Of a stretch of DNA of 64,000 nucleotides, positions 31,348 to 43,092 are shown piece by piece (position 1 is the first letter of the stretch; each line of letters starts with the position of its first letter). The stretch is from Budorcas taxicolor. Lineage: Eukaryota; Chordata; Mammalia; Artiodactyla; Bovidae. The notes under the pieces are model-generated. The model was not told the DNA's origin, searched no databases, and was given only the letters and a program-made list of their open reading frames with translations. Where the stretch lies: NCBI RefSeq assembly GCF_023091745.1, contig NC_068910.1, positions 53,121,272 to 53,185,271 on the forward strand, given 5' to 3'. The position numbers and the translations under genes were made by a program.

Positions 31348-32810
31348 CCCCACCCCTGTCTGCCCCCCGGGCGCCTGCTTCCTCGTTGCCCTTGCCCTCT
31401 GTCCCCATCCCTCTGCAGAGCAGGCTGTCCATCTACCCCGTCCAGCCTCCCCTGCCAACCCACACTTGTCACAAGACTGGCTGGCACTGTGATCTGTGCT
31501 GGGGCTGCTTGGCAAGTCCAGGGAGGTTAACTCTGCAGATGACCACCTGCTTTTTCATATGCATGTGAGGCCACTAAAGTAACGTGTAAGGACGGGCATC
31601 TGTTTTCCAAATGATGTGGAGTAAGCCCTCCTCCTCTGCAGAACTCACAAGGATGCCCTGAAAATGGGTTGCTGAATAGGGATGCCTCTGGCAAGTGGAA
31701 TAGGGAAGGGACTCTTGGTGTTCTAAAAATCTTTTGGACTTAAGCAGTTTCCAGAAATCAGTGATCCTGAACTTTCTGGGAAAGGGGCAGTGGGGCTAGG
31801 TAATCTGGGAGAACAGGCAAGATGGAGGCCCCTCTGGCTGCTGGAGAAGAGGGTTTACTGTTCCCCCTTGATTCTATTAGAGTCACCTTCACTGAGAGCA
31901 TCAGCCAAACTGTCTGGAATACAGGGTTCCTCCTGTTCCTCTGGGCCTTGATTGATGCTAACTGGCTGCTGGGCCTTTGGGCTTGGGGGCGGAGTGGAAG
32001 GATGTGAGCACTGCGAGATGAAGGTCATGGTGCTGCTGCCTAGAATTCAGAGGGTGTTTGCCAACCTTGACTCCATTTGTATTACGACACTTGGATGGAG
32101 TGATTAGGGACGGGCAACTTGCCCTTGGTGAGAGAGGAGGACACTAAGGCAAAGGGAAGTTAGGGCACTGGCAACATTGTCCTAACTTCCCTTTGCCTTA
32201 GTGTCCTCCTCTCTCAGCGGGGCTGAGAGCCAGGTTTCCGCCTCCCAACAGAAGGGTTCTTCCCACTGCCTGTATCTTTACAGGTGAGAACAGGGTTCAA
32301 ACACAAATAACAGTGTAACGAGGAGGGCCTGGAACCTGATGTCCTTTCCAAGTGCTCTCCTTGAGGCTGATTTCAGTTCATCATAACTACATGGGCCCTG
32401 AAAGGGGGTTAGACAGTTTCAATGTAGCACAACTATTACAGGGGAGGGGCAGCCAGGAACCTGAAAACCACACCCTCCACCCCAGGTTGGGGTTAGAAAT
32501 GGAGGTTCGCGCCCTCCCAGTGGGGAGGTTGACTCTTGCATCGGGAGTGGCAGGGGCCTTTCCTCCCTGGGGGTCCTGGCTTTGGGATGCTGGGCTATCC
32601 GTCCTCTCCAGCTGACCCCATCAGAGTTACCCTTGCGCTCTGGTCATGGAACCAGATGGCCATCTCTGCGCTGGATCCACAGAAAAAGAGGCAGGGGTCA
32701 ATATGTCTGGAGCAGCCCTGACCCCACCGGCTGGCCTCTGTGCCAGAGGCAGGGGACCCTGTGACCCCGGGCTAGCAATAAATCCTGATAGAAAAGGCCT
32801 CACTGGGAAT
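31348..32810 (+). other. TMPPE: Probable TMPPE 3' UTR with AATAAA at 32777
   Basis: Non-coding, largely repeat-free sequence after the TMPPE stop. An AATAAA at 32777-32782 followed by a TG-rich stretch (TTTCTGTGACC, then GGGTCGGGTGG) is a reasonable polyadenylation site and would give a UTR of about 1.45 kb. An alternative distal AATAAA is at 41820-41825. A perfect long hairpin lies within this segment at 32129-32216. Confidence 0.45.
32129..32216. repeat. Perfect inverted repeat, 35-bp arms, 16-bp spacer
   Basis: Arm 1 (32130-32164, beginning GAGAGAGGAGGACACTAAGG) and arm 2 (32181-32215) are exact reverse complements over 35 bp. A further T-A pair closes the base (32129/32216), and a G-T, C-G and A-T pair extend inward. 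If transcribed with TMPPE or the GLB1 pre-mRNA it would form a stem of about 39 pairs with a 10-nt loop. Confidence 0.95.
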
Positions 32811-35800
32811 CTTTCTGTGACCTCTGACCGGGGTCGGGTGGGGCTCCTCACCTTCCTGCTCACTTGTCAGGCAGCATTGGGCAAACTTGAAGTCACTGAG
32901 CCTCAGTTTCCCTCACCCTGCAATGGGGATAATTACTGTATGTACCTCAAGATTGTTTTGAGGGGAGGGTGTTAAAACGTGGTGCGAAAAACAAAAACAA
33001 AAACACACGTGGTGCAACAGTTGCCAGGGCTCAGTCACAAGGAAGCACTTGATGTTGCCAATTTTAAAATATCCCATGGGGTGTGCAGTGATACTGTTGG
33101 TACCGGGTGCCCAGAGAATCTGTGGAGCAGCCATTCCTAGGGAATGGGAGTGGGCACCATGCGCAGTGATTTGTCAGAGCAGCAACTGCTGGCATTGCTT
33201 TCCTCTGCCTGTTGTTTGTCTCCCTGTTTGGAGGGAGGCAGGGCCTGGCCAGGGCATTTCTCCATTTTCCCAGGCAAGTATCATTTGTTTCTGTTCTTGG
33301 TCAGTGGAACCTTGGGAGATCCTGGAGACCACCTCCCTTGTTTCCAGGCAGCCAAAGTGTTGACAGCCGGCCTTCCAGGCAAGTTTAAAATGCATCTTTG
33401 CGTGGAGATTTCAGTGGTTTCCTTACTATTTACCCCCTTGTGTTTAATCGTTCTTACAGTCAGGAGTATGTTTGGAGAAAAACTTGTCTACAACCAAGGA
33501 AGGGGCCCTGGAGAGCCTTTCTTGGAACACATTTTGCAGATGGTGGGGTCGTGGGAGAGGGAAGTGCTTTGCCCCGGGCAGCGCCTAACTCAGCTCAAGT
33601 TCTCTGACTCCCTTCTCCGTGGCACCACCCAAGCTCCGCGCTTCCCCCTGTCTCAGAAAGGCCGCTCTTCCAAACCCTCTCAGTCCCTCGTGCCTGGCCC
33701 AGTTGGGGTCCCTGGGTCTCTGACTCCCTGGTTTGGGTCCCCCCAGTCTATGTGAGCTCTGCCGTTTGTCTTCCACCTTGTGGTGCAAAAGGCCGTGTGC
33801 GTCTGTGCTGCTCCAACAGGTGTTATTTCACTGGCTTCCTAACTGCGGATCTTTCTTTCCAGTGCCTGAGCCGGATGGAATTTACTTCCCTCAGTCCTGG
33901 TTTCCTCTTGCAGCTTTGTCTCTTCTCTTCGCCTTGACTGCCAGTACTTTTTGGTCCTGTGCCCTGTCATCCTTATTCTGAGGTCCTTGGTTGACTGATT
34001 CCTGTCTTAACAGAAACAGGACAGGTCCATCTTCTGTGCCCAAGGATTAGTCAGCAACACCTTCTCACGCTTGGTTTGTGTTCCTTGATTTTATGGGGGA
34101 AGCTTTCCGAGCAGAAATTTTTCCATTTCTGTTCAGATATGATCTGTGGAGGGGTATGTATGGTTTGCTCTCCATGGCCCCCGGGCACCTATGTTCCCCT
34201 GTTCTTTGCTCATTTACCTTCTTTGATTTATTTATTGCCAGGGGAGGTGGTGAGAAACATTTACTTGAAGCTTGAAAAGGCTTTCAATTTCATTCTAGTT
34301 TTTTTTTTTTTAATATATCTATTAAATGCAAGTTAAACAAAAAACTTTCTAAAAATTAACAGTAGCATGTGTAGTATGATACTATTGTTAGAAAGTCTTA
34401 GTACATTTATCCCTCTGCTGTTTATTCCAAACATCCATCCATCCTTCCTTCCTTTTCCCCTCTTACTTTGTTTATTCTTTTTAAAGTCTTTTACTGGGAA
34501 AATTTGAAAGTATTCATAAAGTAGAGAAAACAGCAACTGAGTTTCTATGTGCCCATCACCCAGCTTCAACACTTGTGACCATTCCACTGTTCTTTCTCAT
34601 CTACCCCAGCCCCACACTTTTTGTTTTTGTCCGGAGTATATTAAGACAAATCTTAGAAAATATGTTTTTGCCCTAAAATACTTCAGTATGAATCAGTTTT
34701 TAAAAAGCATATCCATAATGCTGTTATATCTGATGAAATTCACAGTAATTCTTTAAAATTGTTTAAGTCTTGGGGCTAGAAGCTATGATAGGTCTTCTAC
34801 CTCTTAATAAGAGTGTTTTTTCCACTATCTGAGGATTAAGTAGCTATATCTATTATAGGTAAGTATAGGATTCAAATGCAGTTAACTGGATAAGGATTAT
34901 TTTTCAGGTTTTTTCTGACTATTTCAATTGTCTTTTGTGTGTGTGATTTGAAAAAACACGTAAGATAAAATTAATCATCTTAGTGATTTTTAAAGTGTTC
35001 AGTTCAGTGGTATTAAGTATATTCACATCGATGTACAACAGCTCTTCAGAGCTTTTTCATCTGCAGATCTAAAACTCTGTACCCATTAAACAATAATGCC
35101 CCTATCCACCCTCAGCTCCAGGTAACTCCCACTTCACATTCTGTCTCTATGAGTTTGACTCCTCTGGGTACCTCCTATAAGCAGAATGATACATTATTTG
35201 TCTTTTGTTTCACTTGGCATAATGTCCTCAGGTGCGTCCATATTGTAGCATGTGACAAGACTTCCTTCCTAAGGCCGAGTAATATTGCACTGTACGTGTC
35301 TCCCACATTTGGTTTCCTTGTTCATCCATCAGTGGACACCTGGATTCCTCTCACCCCTTGCCTGTTGTGAATGGTGCTGCTTGAACGTGGGTGTGCAGAT
35401 ATCTCTTTGAGACACTGCTCTCTCTTCTTTTGGATATATACCCAGAAATGGAACTGCTGGGTCGTGTAGTAGTCCTGTTTTTCACGTTTTGAAGAAGTTC
35501 TGTACCACTTTCCATAGCAGCTGGCCCACTTTACAGTCCCACCAGCAGTACGGTGTTCCAGGTTCTCTGCAGCCTCACCGAAATTTACCATCTCTGTTTG
35601 TTTCTGGTAGTAGTGTGAGATGCAGACTTACTGTGGGTGTTGATTTGCATTCCTCTGATGACTCGTAATGTTGAGCATGTTTGCATATGCTTGTTGGCTA
35701 TTTGTATAGCATCTTTAGAGAAATGTCTATGCGGGTCTTTTGCTCACTTTAAGTCATAGTATTTGATTTTGTTTATTTGTTTGTTTTTGAGTTGTAGATC

Positions 35801-36575
35801 TTTATATATTCTGGATATAAACTGCTTATCAGATATATGATTTGCAAGTATTATCTCCCATAGACTCACTTTTAACTGTATTGATTGTATCCCTTGATGG
35901 GAAAAAGTTTTTAAGTTTCATATCCTATTTGTCTATTCTGATTTTGTTGCCTATGCTTTTGGTTTCATATTCAAGCAGTCACTGCCAATCCCAATATCAT
36001 AAAGTTTTTCCCCATGTTTTTTTTTTGAGGAATTTTAAATGTTAGGTTTTATGTTTAAGTATTTAATCTGTTTTGAGTTATTTTTGTATATGGTGTAAAG
36101 TAAGGATCCAATTTTATTCTTCTGCTTGTGGATATCCCGTTTCCCCAAAATTTTAAGAGACTGTCCTTTCACCAGGGTGATCTTGGCTCCCTTGTTGATG
36201 ACCAGGTAAACATATACGTGACAGCTTATTTCAGGCCCCTCTGTTTATTCCAGTTGTCTGTCTGTCTGTCTTTATATCAGTAACTCATTGTTTTTATTAT
36301 TATGGTTTTGTAATATCTTTTGAAATCAGCAAGTATGAGTCTTCCAGTGTTCTTCTTTTCCAAAATTGTTTTAGCAATTTGGGGCTCCTTGAAATTCCAT
36401 ATGAATTTGAGGATGAATTTTTCCATTTCTGCAAAGAATCCTGTTGATGTTTTGATAGAGATTACGCTGACTCTGTAGATCACATTGGGTAATACGGACA
36501 TCTTAACAATACTAAGTCTCCTGATCCATTAATATGGGATGTCTTTCCATTTATTTGAGTCTGTTTAAAATCTCA

Positions 36576-36676
36576 GGGATTCAGGATTGGGAGCTCGTAT
36601 ACACCCATGGTGGATTCATGTCAATGTATGGCAAAACCAATACAGTATTGTAAAGTAAAATAAAGTAAAAATAAAA
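36576..36676 (+). mobile_element. 5'-truncated L1 tail with 10-bp target duplication
   Basis: GGGATTCAGGATTGGGAGC through the L1 3' terminus AAAGTAAAATAAAGTAAAAA, flanked by TAAAATCTCA at 36566-36575 and 36677-36686. It lies inside the reverse L1. Confidence 0.85.
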
Positions 36677-37193
36677 TAAAATCTCAATAGTGTTTTGTAG
36701 TTTTCAGTGTATGAGTCTTTCACCTCCTTCATTAGGTTTATTCCCAAGCATTTTATTCTTTTTGGTCCCATTTTGATTGGAATTGCTTAATTTTTCCTTT
36801 TTGGATTGTTCTTGTCAATGTATAGAAATGCAGCTGATTTTTGTTTGTTGATTTTATTCCCTGCAACTTTGTTGAATTCATTTATTAGTTCTAATAATTG
36901 TTTGTGTATGGGGGTTGGGGGAGACTCTTTAGGGTGTTCTACATGTAAGATCACGTCATCTGTGAACAGATATATTTTACTTTTTCCTTTCCAATTGAAT
37001 GTCTTTTTTCCTTTTTCTTGCCTTGTTGCTCTGGCTGGCACTTCCGTTAGTATCTTGACTAGAAGTGGTGAGAATGGGCATCCTGATCACGAAAGAAGAA
37101 CTTGCAGTCTTTCATATTGAGTAGGATGTTAGCTGTTGATTTTCATACGTGGCCTTTATTGTGTTGCGGTAATTTTCTTCTATTCATAGTTTA

Positions 37194-37470
37194 ACAGAGA
37201 AGGCAATGGCAACCCACTCTAGGACTCTTGCCTGGAAAATCCCATGGACGGAGAAGCCTGGTGGGCTGCAGTCCATGGGGTTGCAAAGAGTCGGACACGA
37301 CTGAGAGACTTCACTTTCACTTTTCACTTTCACGCTTTGGAGAAGGAAATAGCAACCCAGTGTTCTTGCCTGGAGAATCCCAGGGACGGGGGAGCCTGGT
37401 GGGCTGCCCTCTATGGGGTCACACAGAGTCGGACACGACTGAAGCAACTTAGCAGCAGCAGCAGCGTAGT
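37194..37470 (+). mobile_element. Bov-A2 SINE
   Basis: AGAGAAGGCAATGGCAACCC, two Bov-A bodies with the linker CACTTTCACTTTTCACTTTC, ending in AGCAGCAGCAGC. Confidence 0.93.
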
Positions 37471-37639
37471 TTAAGTGTTTTATCATAAAAAGGTATAGAA
37501 TCTTACTAAATAGATTTCTGCCTCAACTGAAGCAATCATGTTTTTGTTCTTCAACCTGTTAATGTGGTGCAACCCATTGATTTTCATATGTTGAATCACT
37601 CTTCCCATTTGGTCATGAGGTACTGATATAAAGAGTTGC

Positions 37640-37768
37640 TAAGGGAAACCCCTCGCAGTCTAGTAATTAGGACTTGGTGCTTTCACTTCTGAGGGTGCCA
37701 GTTCAACCTCTTATCAGGCAACTGAGATCCCACAAGCCAAGTGGTGCAGCCAAAGAGAAAGAAAAAGA
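37640..37768 (+). mobile_element. CHR-type SINE
   Basis: AAACCCCTCGCAGTCTAGTAA to GATCCCACAAGCCAAGTGG. Confidence 0.82.
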
Positions 37769-37993
37769 GTTGTTGAATTTAGTTTGCTGATATTTGTTGA
37801 GGATTTTTCCATCAGTATTAACCAAGGATATGGAATTTGGCCTGTAGTTTTCTTGTTCTGTTATGTCCTGTCTAGCATTGATATCAGGATTATGTTGTTC
37901 TCATAGGATGAACTTAAAAGTGTTCCCGCCTCTTTAATTTTTTGAATAGTTTCAGGAGGATCAGCGTTAATTATTCTTTAAATGTTTGGTAGA

Positions 37994-38297
37994 ATTCCCT
38001 AACTCAGTTGGTAAAGAATCCGCCTGTAATGCAGGAGATCCCAGTTCAATTCCTGGGTCAGGACGATCCGCTGGAGAAGGGACAGGCTACCCATTCTAGT
38101 ATCCTTCCTTTTCTCTTGTGGCTCAGCTGGTAAAGAATCTGCCTGCAATGCGAGAGACCTGGGTTCGCTTCCTGGGTTGGGAAGATGCCCCTGGAGAAGG
38201 GAAAGGCTACCCCACTCCAGTATTCTGGTCTGGAGAATTCCATGGACTGTATAGTTCATGGGGTCACAAAGAGTCGGACACAATTGAGCGACTTTCA
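37994..38297 (+). mobile_element. Bov-tA SINE, double-headed
   Basis: A truncated Bov-tA (37994-38105) is directly followed by a complete one (38110-38297, TGTGGCTCAGCTGGTAAAGA). Confidence 0.88.
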
Positions 38298-38653
38298 GAG
38301 CATCAGGCTCTTGGTTTTTCTTTGAGATTTTCAATACTGATTCAGTCTCTTTACTAGTTATTGGTCTGTTCAGATTTTTTATTTCTTCATGATTCAGTCT
38401 GTGTAGGTTTTATGTTTCTTGGTAGGTTGTATGTTACACAATTTGTAGCCATACAGTTGTTCATAATAGTCTCATAATCCTTTTTATTTCTGTAGCATCC
38501 ATTGTAGCATTTTTTCTTTAATTTCTAATTTTGAGTTTTATCTCTTTTTTCTTAATCCAGCTAAAGATTTGTCCATTTTGTTGATCTGTTTAAAAGATGA
38601 ACTCTTACTTTCATTGATTTTTTTTTTTTCTATTCTCTATTTCACTTGAAAAA

Positions 38654-38850
38654 TGAAAGTGTTGCTCAATCGTGTCTGACTCTTTGCAACTATAATGGAC
38701 TGTAGCCTGCCAGGCTCCCTTGTCCATGAAATTCTCCAGGCAAGAATACTGCAGTGGGTTGCCATTGCCTTCTCCAGGGGATCTTCTTCACCCAGGGATC
38801 AAACCTGGGTCTTCTTCTTTGCAGGCAGATTCTTTACTGCCTGAGCCACT
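38654..38850 (-). mobile_element. Bov-tA SINE
   Basis: GTTGCTCAATCGTGTCTGAC to GATTCTTTACTGCCTGAGCC. Confidence 0.9.
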
Positions 38851-39545
38851 TATCCCTGCGTTAATTTGCATTATTTCCTCCCTTCTGTTAGCTTTAGGTT
38901 TAGTTTTTTCCTTTGATTCCTTGAGGAATTGTGTCACTTTATAGTTCTTTTGTTTGAATCAGGATCTAAAAAAAAGGTCTATATATTATATATGATATAT
39001 TTCATAAGTCTCTCTAAGTCTTTAAGATGTCTTCTTATTTTGTGTCATTTATTTGTTCAAGTTATCTGGATTTATACCTTGGTATTTCCTACACTTTGGA
39101 TTTGTGGTGGTGTTTGACATGTACTCTCCTTCATTTTTTCTGTAAACTGATAGAGGTGGACATCTATTAAAGTTAGAGCTAGAAGCTGGACAGATTCGTG
39201 TTCAACTTTTGCCCTTTTTGGTAGGAAGACTCCACTGTTTTCGGTGAGGCTGAGGTTGATCAGGTGTTGTCAGCTTGGCCCCACCACTAGAAAGTTGCAC
39301 ATCTTTTCATCTAAGGTTTCAGGAGTCGTTGATGATTGTTGCCTGAAGTCATTAGTCTAGTAGGGATTATAAAACGGTGATTTTTGAAAGTTTGATACAT
39401 TTAATACAGAATTTAGTAGGCCAGAATACCAGGTAGACTTTCTAGGAATAATTAGTTGGCTTTAATGTATTCAAGAGACAATGGAAGCTTCTTTTACCTC
39501 AGTTTTGTATTTTGAAGGCATTTTTATGGCACTTAGAAATATAAT

Positions 39546-39665
39546 CCTGGGAATTCCCTGGCAGTCCAGTGGTTAAGACTCTGAGCTCTTGCTCCTGAGG
39601 GCCCAGGTTCAGTCCCTGATTGGGGAACTAAGATCCCACAAGCCATACAGCGTGACCAAAAAGAG
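39546..39665 (+). mobile_element. CHR-type SINE
   Basis: GGGAATTCCCTGGCAGTCCAG to AAGATCCCACAAGCCATAC. Confidence 0.9.
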
Positions 39666-41819
39666 GTATAATTTGGCCATCAGCCCCCAAAACGAGGATT
39701 TTTAATTACATCATTTCTTCTGTATTTACTAGCTATGGTTTTTCTACAAAGAATTCTCTGCATCAGTTTTTTGGTTATTCTGAAAAAGTCTGTAGCAAAG
39801 GCGAGAGAGACGCGGATTCTTCCCCTTCGGTCTTCAGTTTTCAGGATAATGAGCTGATACCCCAGCAAACTTCAAGGATGACCAAAAAGCTTTTCTTTTG
39901 TGTGAGAGGGAGTATTCTGAATTTGGCTATTTTTACATGTCTGATGTGTTTCAATCCAGTGAAATGTTAAATCTTTTGCTGCTCAGAATAGCCCATCTTC
40001 AGCCAGTAGGAGCTGTTTCAAATTGGCTTCTATGTAATTTTGTTGTTGATAATAGTTATTGATTGTTGTAGGCCTATTTTGTATATATTCTACCCAGACT
40101 TGGATTAAGTAATTTCTTGAGGAGCTCTGGTTTCTTTTAATGGGAAATATTTAGAGATTATAATTTAAGGGACTAGATGAGCTAAGTGCTACTGGCTGTT
40201 GTCATTTCTAAGCCGTTTCTGTGGCAATTGCTGGGAAATAAATATTTTTTTTGAAAAAGGAAAACTTTAGCTTGTATTATTTTTACAGCAGTTTTATGTT
40301 CGTAGCAAAATTGAGTGGAAGGTATAGAGATTTTCTGATTATAGGATTTTTAATTAACCTTCTTTGATTTTATATTTGCTTCTATTTTATATTGAATATT
40401 TTGGTTCCTAACAATGCAATATAATTCCATATGTATCCTACTGTGTATTTTATGAATTCAAAATAGTCATGAAATATTAATAGGATGAAATCTACTGGTT
40501 GCGGGTTTGTTTGTTTTAATGCAGCTCAGGATATATTTTTATCCTCAGTTAAAATACTATTTCAAATGGACATGATTCTTTCCTCTGTGGAAAGTTAGGT
40601 CTGTTTTTAACTTTTAAAAATTATTTTATATTTTAAATTTTTAAATTTTATTTAAAATTAATGAAATGTGCACTTCCCTCTGCTCTGAGAGGAGCGGGTA
40701 GAATTAAATCTGTGAATGTCTGTGAGTCCTGGAGGGTAGGGAACTGATCCTCAACTGTGCTCATTTCTTTTCTATTCTGCCATGTTTCCTTCCTCTTCCA
40801 CTGAAATGTGTTCTTTCTATCCACGGTCATTTGGAAGGCTGAACAAAAATCTGTTTGGAGTAAGAGAGGCATAAATGAATAAAATGAGTAAATACATAAG
40901 CTATAGCAGATGATTCACAAATTCCTCCAGATCCGTTGGTTATCACTGTTCATTCCCTGTGGCGGTTTTGCCCCTCCAGCCTGTCTGATGTAATGATGCT
41001 TCCAGGAGGTTTGATGTTTGAAAGGGCTTCTGCTCTAGCACAGTGGAAGTGTGTTTCAGAGTTGTCTGTAATACTGCTGTTCTTTCTCCTTGTTCTGTGA
41101 ACTGAGGGATCTGGGAAGCCCGTCAGTGCAAACACCCTCACCCCTGTCTTTTCCCCTTCTCTTAATCCCATTTCCCTCACCCCTGGGGTACTATCAGCCT
41201 AGGAGGGCTGTGTCTCTGTCACCCTGGAGCTGAGCAGCTCGTGTCAGGGATTCTCCAGGCTGTGGGGCCTCTGGGGTGGGTTGAGAGGGTAGGTAGGGGC
41301 TAGGGATGGAGGTCCGTGAAGAGGTGCTTAACCGAACTATAGTGAGCAACTTAAGTATCTTCACATAATCAGCATGACCCGTAACTGTGATGGCACCGAC
41401 CTGCTTTTCTTTCTTTATTCAGGTTGAGGACTGTGCTCTAATAATGCAAATATAATCATCTTTAGTCCTGAGGATCAGGAAACTTGAGGCATGTTTGTAT
41501 TACCTGGTGATGTAAAGACTGATGTTATGTTTGATTTTTTCAAAGAAAGGCTTATTTACCCCTGAAATAATCTTAAACATTATCAATAACTTTAAAACTG
41601 TTGTACTGGACAGTGTGAGTTACCTGATATGTACGTGGACTGGGGTTACTTGTACTCTGGCCTTCTTTTTCTCCAGTATTGGATGCAGTGTGCTCATTGG
41701 TTGGGGGTGGTGGGGTGGCTTGGAAAAGCGTGGGCTTTGACTTGCTTGGAATTACTTTTTGTGAATGCTGTGACTTCATGCATTGTAAATAGTGATGCTC
41801 CCACACCTGAGCACATGTG

Positions 41820-41825
41820 AAATAA
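41820..41825 (+). promoter_or_regulatory. Isolated AATAAA with TG-rich downstream
   Basis: AAATAAAACTGTGACTCTTC is followed by a TATTTGGTTCC stretch in repeat-free sequence. It could be a distal poly(A) site for TMPPE or an unannotated transcript, but has no further support. Confidence 0.25.
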
Positions 41826-42154
41826 AACTGTGACTCTTCAGTATTTGGTTCCAGTGCTAATTATTTAAAAGGGGTGGAATTTGCACAGAAGGCTGATTTT
41901 CCATTGTATATATATTGGGGGAGTAAACTCTAAAGACAGCTTTCGCTCCTTCTCCTCTCCCCACTCCTCGATTGCCTTACTCCCATTCGTGGTGCCACAG
42001 CCCAGGGATTAAGGAAGCTGGATCCTTTCAGGTCCTTTCGTATGGAGAAGGGTCGCTTTGGAGCCATGAGGTGGATGTTCCCTGTTGACAGGCACCAGTT
42101 AGAGGCAGTCTCTTAGGTGACGTCTCTTGCTTCTGCATCTGTCCATTTAAAAAT

Positions 42155-42347
42155 CTTTCTTAAATTTGTGTGGCTGAGTTGGGTCTTTGTTGCGCACCCA
42201 GGGTCTTCCTTGCAGCCATGGGCTTCTCTAGCTGTGGCACGGGCTTCGTTGCCCTGCGGCATCCTGCTTCGGGGGCCTGAGACTGAATCCACGTCCCCTG
42301 CATTGGAAGCTGGAGTCTACCACTGGACCAGAGAGAAGTCCCCCCAT
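42155..42347 (-). mobile_element. CHR-type SINE, long form
   Basis: GTGTGGCTGAGTTGGGTCTTT to ACCACTGGACCAGAGAGAAG. Confidence 0.8.
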
Positions 42348-42887
42348 TTGCTGCTTTTCTAAGCTTTCTTTCAGAGGCTTGTCACTGCTCCCCAGGTCTA
42401 AATAACACACTGCTGCTTGACTACCGTGACAGCTCAGAGAGCATCCTGGCAGTCAAGGTCTCAGGGGGCAGAGCAGAGCAGGCACCAGATCCATGCAGCA
42501 AGAGAAAGAAGGTGCCCCGCTGTCACGCCCACTCACAGCCTGCTTCTGATGCTCTTTAGTGAGTCACACATGCCAGAGGCGGTGTGGGCGTTCCACGGCC
42601 ACCCCTGGGGCTGGTGTGCGGTTAAACAAGTGGTCTCCCCGCATCAGCCTGTTTCTGGCAGGGCTCACAGGGGATCTGACTGCGGATGTGGTGAGGGTGT
42701 CCCCTGAGTCTCTGTGGAAGAGGCACCAGGAATCTTCAGTTTCAGGAGGAACTGTGGGCTTGTTCAGATTTCTCTTGGGTGGAGGTGGGCAGTGGGTAGC
42801 TCCAGGGCAATCATCTGGCCCTTCGCCCAACAGCGGGCTCTTAACTCAGGTGGAAGGCTCGGGAGGTTGTTAAGGAAGCTGAGTTGA

Positions 42888-43092
42888 GTGCATGCTCAGT
42901 CGTGTCCGACTCCTTGTGACCCCATGGACTGCAGCACGCCAGGCTCCTCTGTCCACGGGATTCTCCAGGCAAGAATACTGGAGTGGGTTGCCATGCCCTT
43001 CTCCAGGGGATCTGCCCAATCCAGCGATCAAACCCACATCCCCTGTATTGCAGGCGGATTCTTTACTTCTGAGCCATTGGGGAAACTATCCC
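42888..43092 (-). mobile_element. Bov-tA SINE
   Basis: CATGCTCAGTCGTGTCCGAC to TTTACTTCTGAGCCATTGGG. Confidence 0.92.

Larger units (their letters stand above)
34890..38990 (-). mobile_element. Reverse-orientation L1 mosaic (3' UTR and decayed ORF2)
   Basis: The 3' UTR part spans 34890-35160. Decayed ORF2 follows: 36277-36501 encodes EKFILKFIWNFKEPQIAKTI on the minus strand, and 36787-37041 the RT active-site region with FTDD. Younger insertions at 36576-36676, 37194-37470, 37640-37768, 37994-38297 and 38654-38850 break it. Multiple stops; not active. Confidence 0.85.

Noticed and set aside
33144..33755. A 203-codon frame in GLB1 intron 1
   Set aside because: No recognisable domain, no splice or promoter context and no family similarity that I can see; likely chance.
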